64,000 nt of DNA from Acorus gramineus (Eukaryota; Streptophyta; Magnoliopsida; Acorales; Acoraceae). The stretch lies in assembly GCA_030737835.1 (NCBI GenBank), contig CM060850.1:12912249-12976248 (forward strand). Direction: 5' to 3'. A program made the translations under genes and the position numbers. The notes under the pieces are model-generated. The model did not search any database. It was not told where the DNA came from and saw nothing but the letters and a program-made list of their open reading frames with translations. This document shows positions 21,745-31,503 of the stretch, in pieces. The first letter of the stretch is position 1. Every line of letters begins with the position of its first letter.

Positions 21745-22256
21745 CTATTTATACCACCTAATCTTTGCATTTTTAGAGCATTCAATCATAAGTATTCTAG
21801 CATACACAATGAGTTTGCTGGTTCTCTGGTTTGAAGTGTTGCTACTGGATGATGATCCGACCGTTGTATCTTGGGAGACTGTCGGAAACTGTCGCCGGAA
21901 CCTGTGAGCATCAGAGCTGGGCATCTTAAAGACATAGAGTTCAACTCTAGCCTCACTCTTTCTCTCTATCTTGTAGACTTCCCAATCCGGTAAGTTTGGT
22001 TCTTCTTCTTCTCTGTCTTGTAGACATAACAACTCCAAACTGCATTGGATTACAACTCATTCCACTCTTCCCACCCAATCAACCCAACACCATCACAAAA
22101 CACATATGAATCATTCACTGCAACCAAGACAAGAGAGTGAAGAGAGGGAGTCAACCAAGACAGCGAGTACAGTGTGTGACCAGAAGAGGGAGAGAGGGAT
22201 AGGACAGAGAAGGTGAAAATTCTACTGGGATGGTGTTCCACTATATTGTGTGACAT
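21745..22256 (-). other. Possible exon or leader of unknown gene
   Basis: On the minus strand two adjacent open frames (22050-22256 and 21745-22038) cover sequence that is less AT-rich than its surroundings and has Ser/Leu-rich, then Glu/Arg-rich translations. No family is recognised, no splice sites are convincing, and it could be transcribed non-coding leader. Confidence 0.2.
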
Positions 22257-22259
22257 ATA

Positions 22260-23080
22260 TATTGCACCCGGGGCGGGTTTAATTGGGACGAGTTTTGTTG
22301 AGTAACCCTCCTCCTCAGTCTCAAACCGTTCAGGTTTTATTCTATATACATCCCTTGAACCCGTCCCAAAATCCGAACTCGACCCGACCCAATCGGATCT
22401 AGTCGGAGAGGTGGAAGTCGGTCCCTCAAGTCATGGTCCCCACTCCCCACAACCTAGACACATGCATATTTTTATTTTTTTATATGTTAAAATATGTATT
22501 CTAATGAATTAAATAATATTATTTATACAAAAAAATATAAAAAATTTCTAACGTGGTATATACTTTATTATAATGGATATGTAATACTAACAAGATATAC
22601 ATGATTGTTTTCAAATCTGTAAAAAAAAAAAGAAAGCAGAGTTTAAAAATCCTAAGAAAACATTTGTAAGAGAAAAAAAAAATCCAACTGAAAATAAAAA
22701 TGTTAAATTCAGTCATTTTTACCAACCAAAACTCATACCACATGCATGTTTTCATTTTTTTAAATAGTAAATCAACATCATATAATGAGATATATACTTT
22801 GATAAAAAGTGTATAAAACTCCATTTCAAGTCAAATGAACTCATTTTTAAAAATGTAAGAAAATATTTAACAAGATATATATATCGTGTAACTTGATATA
22901 AGTTTTACTGATTTCTACAATACTGTATTTTGGATCGTAAAAGAATAAAATAAAAATAAAAGTGTAAGAAAGCCCAATTGAAAAATGTTATATTTGGGCC
23001 CATTGGTGGGTCCAGCAATCATGGACCTTATGCATGCATATATACTCTGAATTGAATCAGGTGGGGGAGTATATTAAAGG
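22260..23080. other. AT-rich spacer with ACCCGA-rich stretch
   Basis: Positions 22265-22400 are rich in GGGTCG/CGACCC-type words as in the CCTGTCAA-type MITEs; the remainder is AT-rich with no gene seen. Confidence 0.35.
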
Positions 23081-23260
23081 AAAAAGATACACACAGCCTT
23101 ACTGTAGTCCCAATTACAGTCTATCTCATTTTTAATTGTTTTTTAAATTATACACTCACTTTTTGAAGTGTATGTTGTTTATATAAAATGAAGTATATAC
23201 TGAGATACATAAGTGTGTTTTTTTTATAATGAAAAAATAGAATAAAAAATTGGGTCATAT

Positions 23261-23322
23261 CTTATGATAGGACTCATACACTATGATAGCGTAGTATATA
23301 CTACGCTATCATAACGTATGAG
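23261..23322. repeat. Long palindrome
   Basis: Bases 23282-23313 form a perfect 32-bp palindrome centred on GTATATAC; CTCATAC and GTATGAG extend it outward with a 2-bp mismatch on each side, about 50 bp in all. A related, imperfect version (CTCATACATTA...TACTATCATAACGTATGAGG) is present in each unit of the tRNA-flank array, for example 15060-15110, so both come from the same MITE family. Confidence 0.75.
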
Positions 23323-23399
23323 ATTGCAAAACGGGCTGCAAAAAGGAATGTGTGTATCAGCACTCGTATTTTAAATCATGAGGGCCTTTTTTAAGGCTT

Positions 23400-23760
23400 T
23401 TTGATGTAATGTGTTTGGAAATACTGATTCAAAAGCAGCTTTTAACTTTTAACTATTTTATATATGATTTTTTATGATGTAATGATGTGGGTTGTTTTTT
23501 GAAATACAGATTTCGAGACACAGTCCTTTGATAAAATTCAATATTGTTTTTCATATAAACTGAGACGTTTGATAATTCATATTTAACTTTTAACTTTTTA
23601 AAAAGCTAAATTCATCTCAAATTAGGATGCCAAACGCACCCTAAATTTTAAAGAGATTCACGGCCATGCAGAGAAGAAAGAAGGGTTTGGGCGGTGTTTA
23701 GAGAGAGAGAGAGAGTGTGTGTGTGTGTGGTAGTAGTAGTTTTTTTTTAGGTTCTTTCAC
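23400..23760. repeat. hAT-like MITE remnant and (GA)n(GT)n
   Basis: TGTGTTTGGAAATA at the left and GATGCCAAACGCACCC near 23627 look like degenerate inverted ends. A (GA)n(GT)n microsatellite follows at 23700-23728. Confidence 0.35.
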
Positions 23761-23937
23761 TAATTCTGATTTCAATCAAGTGTCTGAGTATATATATATA
23801 TATATAAACTAGAATATATTTATTTTAAAAAATAGGAAAAATTAATGAGGAGTTCCTGTAATCACTCGTTTATTATTTTTAAGTATCTAAAATTTTTTAA
23901 GTTTTTTTAAATCTTTAAAACGATAAAAAAATTATCT

Positions 23938-24395
23938 TTTTATTGTGTTACACGCATCCTCACCCCTATATATATTAGTATTGTTTAAAGTCGGTTATGC
24001 GAATATCGTGGAACCCGCGTATATTAACACAACTTAATTATCTGTTTTTATCTTTTATCTTTATTATAAACAAGAGATTAACATTCAAACTAACTTTCAG
24101 TTTACTTAAATTCAAAATTATAACTTAACAACTAATAATAAATGTTGCTTATTTTTTGGGAAATTTACATGTACACCCCTGTTAAATCAGTAGTATTCTG
24201 ATGTTATACCTTTTTAAAAAGATAATTACATGTATACTTAAGAAAAATCCATTCATTTTGCAACCATGCCCTTCCGTCGATCTTCAATATCCTGACTAAA
24301 CTAACTACAATTACCTAATTAACAATGACGTATGAATTATCCTTTTTAGCTTGACTAAATCTAACTCTAAAACTCCAAATAACTTGTTAAAAATG
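23938..24395. repeat. Dispersed duplication, copy 1 (with F-box promoter relic)
   Basis: About 450 bases match 43752-44198 closely, from TTTTATTGTGTTACACGCATCCTC to CTAACTCTAAAACTCCAAA. The left part includes TATATATTAG on the plus strand (TATA-like on the minus strand) in the same setting as the F-box promoter relics. No coding content. Confidence 0.7.
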
Positions 24396-24539
24396 TAAAA
24401 ATTCTTTTGTAAATGATAATTTTATTCAAAAATTTTACATATTTAATGCATCGTAGAAAATTTTGATATATTATGTTTTCAACAATGATTAATTAGACAT
24501 AATATTCATATAATAATGTTAATCTGTCAATAAAAATTT

Positions 24540-25060
24540 AACGCACGGAGTTACATGGTCTTTTGAAAAAGATTCAGGGTTACACGGTGTTTTGAAAAAA
24601 ACTAAACGTAGAATAATCTCTGCATCAGAGCAAATGCAGAGCTTAGTTATCCCCAAATTACGGGCTCGACGAACTCCATTCTTATAGCAGCAGTTTCCAT
24701 ACGCAAAGAACTTGCCCACGGCCAGCTTCCATAACCAACTGCTAAAATACCATTCATTATCTTAGGAGCAACTGGCAAATACCATATATGTTTCCACTTT
24801 GCATTATCCAAAGTAGGATAGTCTGGAAACAGAGAATAAATTTCTTGAGTGCGAGGAATATCCATAGTAGATTCGTCCCATTATTGCCGTCGAGCAATAC
24901 CATCCTGAGAGCATTGTGGTGGAGGGGACTCTGATATATATCAATGCAGCCCAATAAGGTGGAAATATATTATACAACACATCCACCTTCCATTCCCCAT
25001 CCAGATCAGATAGAGATTTTCTTCTTTTGTTTGGAGGAATTCCTATCTGGGTATCAATGG
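24540..25060 (-). pseudogene. LINE (non-LTR retrotransposon) fragment
   Basis: In shifting frames on the minus strand the sequence reads as the region after a plant LINE reverse transcriptase: SLSDLDGEWKVDVLYNIF, then LLDGNNGT, then a zf-RVT-like WKHIWYLPVAPKI followed by FFAYGNCCYKNGV. In intact elements this linker and zinc-ribbon-like region lies between reverse transcriptase and RNase H. At least two frameshifts and a stop separate the pieces, and the reverse transcriptase itself is absent, so this is a dead fragment. Confidence 0.6.
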
Positions 25061-25224
25061 GTATGTGTTTTCGATCTCTTGTGGGTGGTTCTTCTGTATT
25101 TTTTGAGTTTTGTGAGTTGATTTTGTGGTTTTTGTGAGAGAAACCCATGGTTGCTTGGCTATAACAGATGGTTGTGATTTATTTTGTAAAATTGGACGGT
25201 GTAGATGAGGGAGGGTATGCAAGT

Positions 25225-25440
25225 GACCATGGGTGTTCTTCAAACCTGACCCGAACTGGTTCAGGTTATCTTGGGTTCGGTTCAGATTGAACCCGATAGG
25301 ATAAAATCCCAACCCGATCCGTGGGTTACGAGCCCACGGGTTAAACCTGATAGGATAAAATCCCAACCCGACCCGAGGGTTACGAGCCCACGGATTGGGT
25401 TAGGTCAGGTTTAACCTGCCCAAGTTACACTCAATTGCAA
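25225..25440. repeat. AACCCG-rich repeat with a 54-bp tandem
   Basis: Rich in ACCCGA/TCGGGT words. The segment starting GATAGGATAAAATCCC occurs at 25295 and 25349, two near-identical 54-bp units. Confidence 0.6.
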
Positions 25441-25966
25441 CTTATCACTCCTAATACACATAATTTGATATATTAAATCTATAATCATAGTATATACTCT
25501 ACTATTTTAAATTACAGGTGTAAGTGTAGGTGTAGGTGTGTGTGTGTATAAACTTTAAAAAAAATAATTGAGAAGCGAGAGAAAAAAAAAAAAGTACGAG
25601 AAACCAAAATATATGACATTAGCACACTCGTAAATTCGTAAACAGAAGCGGAATTGTTAATCCGGAAATACATGGCATAGCACTGAATAGAAAGTCAAAC
25701 AGATTGATCAGCCGCGCCATGCATGCAATTCGCGTAACGCTGAACACTATTCGTTTTGTATGAATTTATTCAGTATATGACATATTCTTTTTTGGGTTAA
25801 AAGACATTTAAGTCCCTACAAATATGAAAAAACCCATATAAGTCTCTACTAAAATTAGGACAGACGTACGAGTCCCTGAAAACTCAAAAAAACTCAATTA
25901 TCATCCCTGAGTTAAATTTCCATCCAAACTTAACGGAATATTCTTAGAATATTCTATCAAATATAA

Positions 25967-26290
25967 TTGTGTAGACATTAAAATCCTTATAAACAGTCAT
26001 AAAGACAAATTAGTCCATGTAAAAGATAAAATTGCCTCTAAAAGACTTTTACATTAAATTGTGTACACATTGCAGTCCCTATAAATAATCATAAAAATAA
26101 ATTAGTCCCCGCAAAAGACAAAATTGCCCCTGAAAGACTTTTACATTTAATTGAATAGACATTACAGTCCTTATAAACAATCGTAAAGACAAATTGGTCC
26201 TTATAAAAGACAAAAATATCTCTGAAAGATTTTTACATTTAATTGTGTAGACATTGCAATCTTATAAACAATCATAAATACAAATAATAT
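25967..26290. repeat. 92-bp tandem repeat in the left foldback arm
   Basis: Units begin TTG(T/A)(G/A)TA(G/C)ACATT at 25967, 26059, 26151 and 26243, three and a half copies. The right arm holds about 1.7 inverted copies at 26515-26690. Confidence 0.85.
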
Positions 26291-26409
26291 GATTTTTTTT
26301 TTATCTTCTATCCTATCGCCCACACTCCACCTGAAGATCTCAATTTGGATGTAAAAAAAATATTTTAATCAGTAGAATGTATTCTTTTTACCTTTTTGTT
26401 TGTTGGAAA

Positions 26410-26525
26410 GTAAAAAAAGTAGCATGAGTTTATTAAAATTCTCTCTGCTAGGAATATAAATAAAAAAATTGTGAAAAATTTATTAAAAAAGTAGCATGAG
26501 TTTATTAAAATTCTTTTTGCAAGGA
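26410..26525. repeat. Short direct repeat at the foldback centre
   Basis: AAAAAAGTAGCATGAGTTTATTAAAATTCT occurs at about 26414 and again at about 26486. Confidence 0.75.
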
Positions 26526-27567
26526 CTAATTTGTCTTTAGATTGTTTATAGGGATTGCAATATGTACACAATTTAATGTAAAAATCTTTCAGAGGCAATT
26601 TTATCTTTTACAGGGACTAATTTGTCTTTATGACTGTTTATAAGGACTTCAATGTCTATACAATTATATGTGATGGAATATTCTGAGAATATTTTGTTAA
26701 GTTTGGATGAAAATTTAATTCAGGGGTGATAATTAGATTTCTCTGAATTTTTAGGAACTCATACGTCTGTCTCAATTTTAGTAGGAACTTATATGGATTT
26801 TTTCATGTTTGTAATGACTTAGGGGCCGTTTGGTTCAGCGGAAAGCTGATTTTAAGTCCTGATTTATAAGTGCAGATTGTATAAGTTCTGATAAGTTTTA
26901 ATCAGTTCAGAAGAAAAACTGTTTGGTTCAGCGAAAATTATAAGCACTTATTGCAAATAAGTGTGTTTGGTTCAGTACTAAAGAGTAGAGCTTATGACAA
27001 GGGTGTTTTGGTCCATTTAATAAGTGCTGAATGTAATTTGATGTTTGGTTGAAAACTTGATTATTTGCTTATTTTTTCTATTTATTAAAAAAAGATACTA
27101 TATTAAATGTCTATTTAATAAATTATTAGATACTACACTTTCATTACTTATTAGAACCTGATACAAGCTTATATAGATTTACAAAAAAATAACTCAAGAC
27201 ATATGTGCTTTTCATGATGTGGTAAATATGCAATCTATATTTACCAATTTTGAAATATCATAACAATCACATACCTGTCAAATTTTTTTTACAACTCTCA
27301 CCTAATAACAACAAAGTGGCATATCCTGTCATGCTACACATTATAAATACAAGAGAATAATATTACAACACTTTATGATTCAAAAATAAAAACCTGTAGA
27401 TCATCAAATTCCTCCAAGCACAGAAAAGGTAATACTTATGCTACATATGTTTTCATGCTACAATAGATAGCCACATGAGAATGTTACAACATTCTCAAAT
27501 AAAAAAAAAGTTTCAGATCAGTAAATATTTACATTACAGTGCTGGTTTCATAATCCAACTTCTACAG

Positions 27568-27998
27568 TCATTTGATGGCCAAGAGTACAAGCAAAAAAAA
27601 GATCACAAACACCATCAATATGATACATATGCATGAACAACATCCAAAGATGAGTATCCCTATGGGGCGTTGAACTGCGACGGCCTTCTCAACCTTCTCC
27701 TGAGCTGGCACCTGGTAAGCCTCGGGTCCGTGCGCCCGACGCACTTCATCAACCCACACAAAGCATTGTGGGTGTTCCTGATTACATGAATGACAACAAA
27801 ATAAATCACACGTTAAATGACACATATGTTTAAAAGGACATAATTAGCAATTCAAGAGGGTTTACACTGTATATGACTTACCAATCTTGCTGGGCACCTC
27901 AAAAACCATCGGCCATAGTTCTTGGAAGTCCTAGCCATCAAGAGGACCATCGGTCCTCGTCCACAGGCGCACTCAATCTCTGAATTTTCGTTCTTCAT
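27568..27998 (-). CDS. GRF-type zinc finger protein with C-terminal membrane helix
   Basis: Two exons on the minus strand: 27998-27882 (39 codons) and 27777-27568 (69 codons and TGA), joined in phase 0 across a 104-bp GT-AG intron. The 108-residue product has a GRF zinc-finger pattern: C10 and C12 (CAC), then YGRWFLRCP with C35, then HPQCFVWVDE with C44. A hydrophobic segment at about residues 78-107 (GILIFGCC...LLVLLAIK) would anchor it in a membrane, tail-anchored. GRF fingers bind single-stranded nucleic acid in known proteins; small GRF-TM genes are common in plants and often found with transposons. It lies inside the Harbinger-like element, so is probably a passenger or accessory gene. 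Open frame and splice sites are intact. Confidence 0.75.
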
Positions 27999-28094
27999 GC
28001 TATCAAAAATATTACAATATTATACAGGATTGTTACAATATTAATATTACAACAGATAAAAAAACGGGCGTGGATACAAGAAAAAAAAAATCCC

Positions 28095-28361
28095 CTAGCG
28101 CCTAGCCATTAGTAGATCGGCTATCTGATCCCGGGTTCTATTCATTTCTATCTGATCTCTCTCCGGTTGGATTGGGGCATATAGTGTTTCAGTGCTACGG
28201 TCCTCATCTGTATTCGTGTTTTCGAATTCGCGAAAGAGGGTATCAGCCTGATTTTCCCTTCGAATATAATTATGGATAGCCATTGTTGCAATGACGATCC
28301 GTACCTGGATGTCAAAAGAATAAGATGCCATCTTCTTCAGTATGGGGAATCGCGCTTTCAA
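28095..28361 (-). pseudogene. C-terminal stub of a PIF/Harbinger transposase (DDE_Tnp_4)
   Basis: Residues KARFPILKKMASYSFDIQVRIVIATMAIHNYIRREN are the conserved end of plant Harbinger/PIF nucleases, which cut and join the TIRs; HNYIRR is the family's signature helix after the third acidic residue. The frame then runs through an acidic tail to RR and TAG. Upstream of K-A-R-F the similarity stops at once and none of the catalytic Asp residues is present, so the gene lost its first three quarters, probably by internal deletion. Confidence 0.75.
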
Positions 28362-28513
28362 TTATGAGAGGATAGTATTATATATTTGAAACAATTGCAA
28401 TTTCTTGGAACCTTATGTGGCTAAAGTATTTTTTGTTAATTTATCTTTGTTAGATTTCATAATGTAATAATGATAAAATATAAATCCATCATTATAAAAA
28501 AAAACACATATTT

Positions 28514-28527
28514 GGGGGGGGGGGGGG
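28514..28527 (+). repeat. Poly-G run
   Basis: Fourteen or so consecutive G residues inside the Harbinger-like element; a likely place for length error in assembly. Confidence 0.8.
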
Positions 28528-29546
28528 TAATATTAAATCAACCAGCCACATCTACCCATAATTGTCCATGTTTACCATTAATCAAATCAGTAATGTATCA
28601 CTCATTCATAACAATGTAAACATATCCCTTCAATCAGCCACATCTAACCATAATTACAGAACCCACAAGAGAAGTGTAGAAATTGCAGTCTTCTGTATCT
28701 TTTTTTAAAACAAGAACAATGTCAGACTAATAATACATTGCTATACCCGAGATTTCTAAAGTATGGACTTCAGGTTCATAATCCAAAACCCACGACTTAT
28801 CTTAGTTGTATCATATACCAATGTCTATACAAGGTTAAATACATAAAGAAAATCCCATCTATTTAGTTGTTTATATTAATAAAGCTATTAACTCCTAACA
28901 TAAAACACATAACAAGACCAATCTATAATATGCAATCATGATTAAACAGTTCTATAAGAAATGAGGTGTGAAACTGTTTCACCTCACATGATATTCTTAG
29001 GTGTCCTTGTTTCAAGCAGGAATGGATGCTTGAAGCCCAACCATAACTCCTTTGCATCATTATAATGTCTTATTGATATCTGTAGTTTGGATTACAAAAA
29101 CAACTAAAGCTGGCCAGAGATGAACTTAAGCATATAGGAAACTACATGAACACACATCTAAACCAGCCACTTTTATAATATCATATTTTCATGGTCCGAA
29201 CCCATATGTGTGGTAATCAAGGTTGGTTGTCTATTGTTAGTCAGTATATATTTTTAGTTAATTTTTGTAAGCCAAAAAGATATCATATAAATAGAACTTT
29301 CTGTCTGCATGTTAGAGGTCATATTAAAGCATACAATATCCCTTGACATACTGGACTTTAGGTTTCATTATTACACTTTGAAGGATGAGAAATGATATGC
29401 AATTTTGAGAACAACATTTTAACAACAAAGGCATGATTTATACAGATCGAACACACACATTTGGAGACTGTATTGGACTTCCTAAAGAAGAACAACTTCT
29501 TCAAAGATAAACAACCAGTGTCATAAATTTTTTAAAGAAAAAGCTT

Positions 29547-30192
29547 AAGTTTAACCTATGAGACCTAAAAACTTAAAAAATCCTCACAAATCAGGGCATC
29601 ACCAACCAATAAAGATCATAATCTATAGACAATTCGACTTCAAAAATTAGGTATTGCACAAAAAAGCTACCAATCACCTACATTGAACCTGATCTACCCT
29701 GGATGTCAAAAAAAAAACATAATCAAGCCGATGATCCACACATATTCGTCACTACAGAAACCCTAAACAGTATAAAATCAATAGATCTGAAGCACACAAG
29801 CATGAAACGAGGAGATTTGCTCGGTTTTACCTTGATGGTTGGTTGGGGAGGAGAGCCAAAGAGACTATGTAAGTTCAACCTATGAGACCTAAAAACTTAA
29901 AAAATCCTCACAAATCAGGGCATCACCAACCAATAAAGATCATAATCTATAGACAATTCGACTTCAAAAATTAGGTATTGCACAAAAAAGCTACCAATCA
30001 CCTACATTGAACCTGATCTACCCACAATAGGTAAAAAAACATAATCAAGCCGATGATCCACACACATTCGTCACTGCAGAAACCCTAAACAGTATAAAAT
30101 CAATAGATCTGAAGCACACAAGCATGAAACGAGGAGATCTGCTCGGTTTTACCTTGATGGTTGGTTGGGGAGGAGATCCAAAGAGACTATGT
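29547..30192. repeat. 322-bp tandem duplication
   Basis: The segment starting AAGTTTAACCTATGAGACC at 29547 is repeated from 29871 (AAGTTCAACCTATGAGACC) and both copies end GAGACTATGTA. Few differences, so the duplication is recent relative to the element. The frames at 29703-29885 and 30045-30290 lie in it and show no domain. Confidence 0.9.
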
Positions 30193-30935
30193 AGCAGATT
30201 GAAGTGTCGGATGGTTCGCCGAAGACGGTGAGACGGAGATCGGTGTGTATCCGACCCAAATCGTGAGGAAGAAGCAGATCGGAGTGTCAATCAGTCGACG
30301 AACATCATGATCTTCTCGAATGAGAACGTTGAACCCGAGATTTCAGAGTTTTTTTGGGTCTCCGGCGCACCTCATCAGAACAGGCCGAACGTTGGGGTCG
30401 ATTTAGGGAAGAAAATATGTCTGTGGAGCTGCCGTTCGTGGTCTGTCTTCGTTGGCCAAAATGGAGGAGAGAGAGGACACTTCGAGTGAAAACGGGTTTA
30501 AATACCTCACGTAAATACACGATAATGTCAGGGGCATTTGCATCTTTTAACAGCTCGGGATGAACCACTGAAGGCGTTTGCCGAGTAAATAAGTTGACAT
30601 TAAGGAGTTGAATTTTTTTGGGTATAAATGACTGAATGAGGAAATGGTTCAGTGCTTATAAGTTACCTAACCAAACAAGCTGAAAGCAAAATTTCAGCTT
30701 CAAGCAGAATAAGCTCAGTTTATAAGTGCAACCAAACAGCTTAAATGTTTGTAACCCTTCTTTTTTCCTCCCTTTCAGTAACCGCTGTTCGTCCGTGGAA
30801 GCTTTTCCTTTCTTTACTGACTGAACAGTCCATATGACGTATTCGCAAAGCTACATATTAAATAAAAATATAAATATCAGATTAATTGAATTAAAAAATT
30901 AATAATAAATAAATAAATAAATAAAAACTAATTAT

Positions 30936-31252
30936 TGTTGTAAACTAAGTAAAATATAACTACATAAACAAAATACACAAGCAAATAGAGAAGTAGAGAG
31001 GGTATTTATTCTTCTTTGTTGGTTGATTGAATACAAGAGAAGCCCCTCTATTTATAGGGTGCATAGAGGAATCCCAAAGGTGGGGAGTTACAAGTCTATA
31101 GAGGTGAGGGGAGATAGTGGGGCAATAATGGGAGTGTTATGGAATAGAAGAGTGGGGAAGGTTATGGAGTTGAATGAGGGGGTTATATGGAGTTGAAGAG
31201 TGGGGGGGATTATGGGTTAGAGAAGTGGTGGTTATCCACCATATTCACAACA
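30936..31252 (-). repeat. 3' LTR of Ty1-copia element
   Basis: 317 bp, TGTTG...CAACA, matching 37163-37479 with roughly 20 differences by eye. The minus strand has a TATA box (CTATAAATAGAGGGG) as expected for the element's orientation. A polypurine tract (AAGGGGGAG on the minus strand) abuts it at 31253-31261. Confidence 0.9.
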
Positions 31253-31503
31253 CTCCCCCTTGGATGACCACCACGCTAAGAAAATTGCCTCATTAAAACC
31301 TTGCTTGGAAAACCCAATGGGAAAAAACCAAAGCGAAGGAAAAAGAGTACAATGTAACTTAATCGTATAATAGTGTATGCGTTTGACACTGCATCATTAA
31401 AATCTTGTCAGAAAAACCCAATGGGACAAAACCTAGGCGAAGGAAAAAGAGTACAGTTCGTAAAATGTCATAAAAAATTACTCCCCCTCATAAGTACAAG
31501 ATT

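Larger units (their letters stand above)
26822..30740. mobile_element. PIF/Harbinger-like element, copy 2, with passenger gene
   Basis: 3,919 bp from GGGGCCGTTTGGTTC to AACCAAACAGC, flanked by TTA on both sides (26819-26821, 30741-30743). The insertion is proven by the interrupted arm of the surrounding foldback element. Left 500 bases match copy 1 at 10411. It carries the last part of a Harbinger nuclease (28095-28361) and a two-exon GRF/transmembrane gene (27568-27998). The right TIR has decayed at its outermost bases. A 322-bp tandem duplication lies in its right half. Confidence 0.85.
25794..30757. mobile_element. Mutator-type foldback element, split by a Harbinger insertion
   Basis: Left arm starts GGGTTAAAAGACATTTAAGTCCC; the right arm is its inverse and ends TTAAATGTTTGTAACCC. 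A perfect 9-bp direct repeat, TTCTTTTTT, flanks it (25785-25793 and 30758-30766), the target size of Mutator-like elements. The right arm is interrupted between bases 26821 and 30741 by the Harbinger element; removing it restores symmetry with the left arm across the joint. The arms hold tandem 92-bp units. No transposase of its own. About 1.05 kb without the insertion. Confidence 0.8.
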
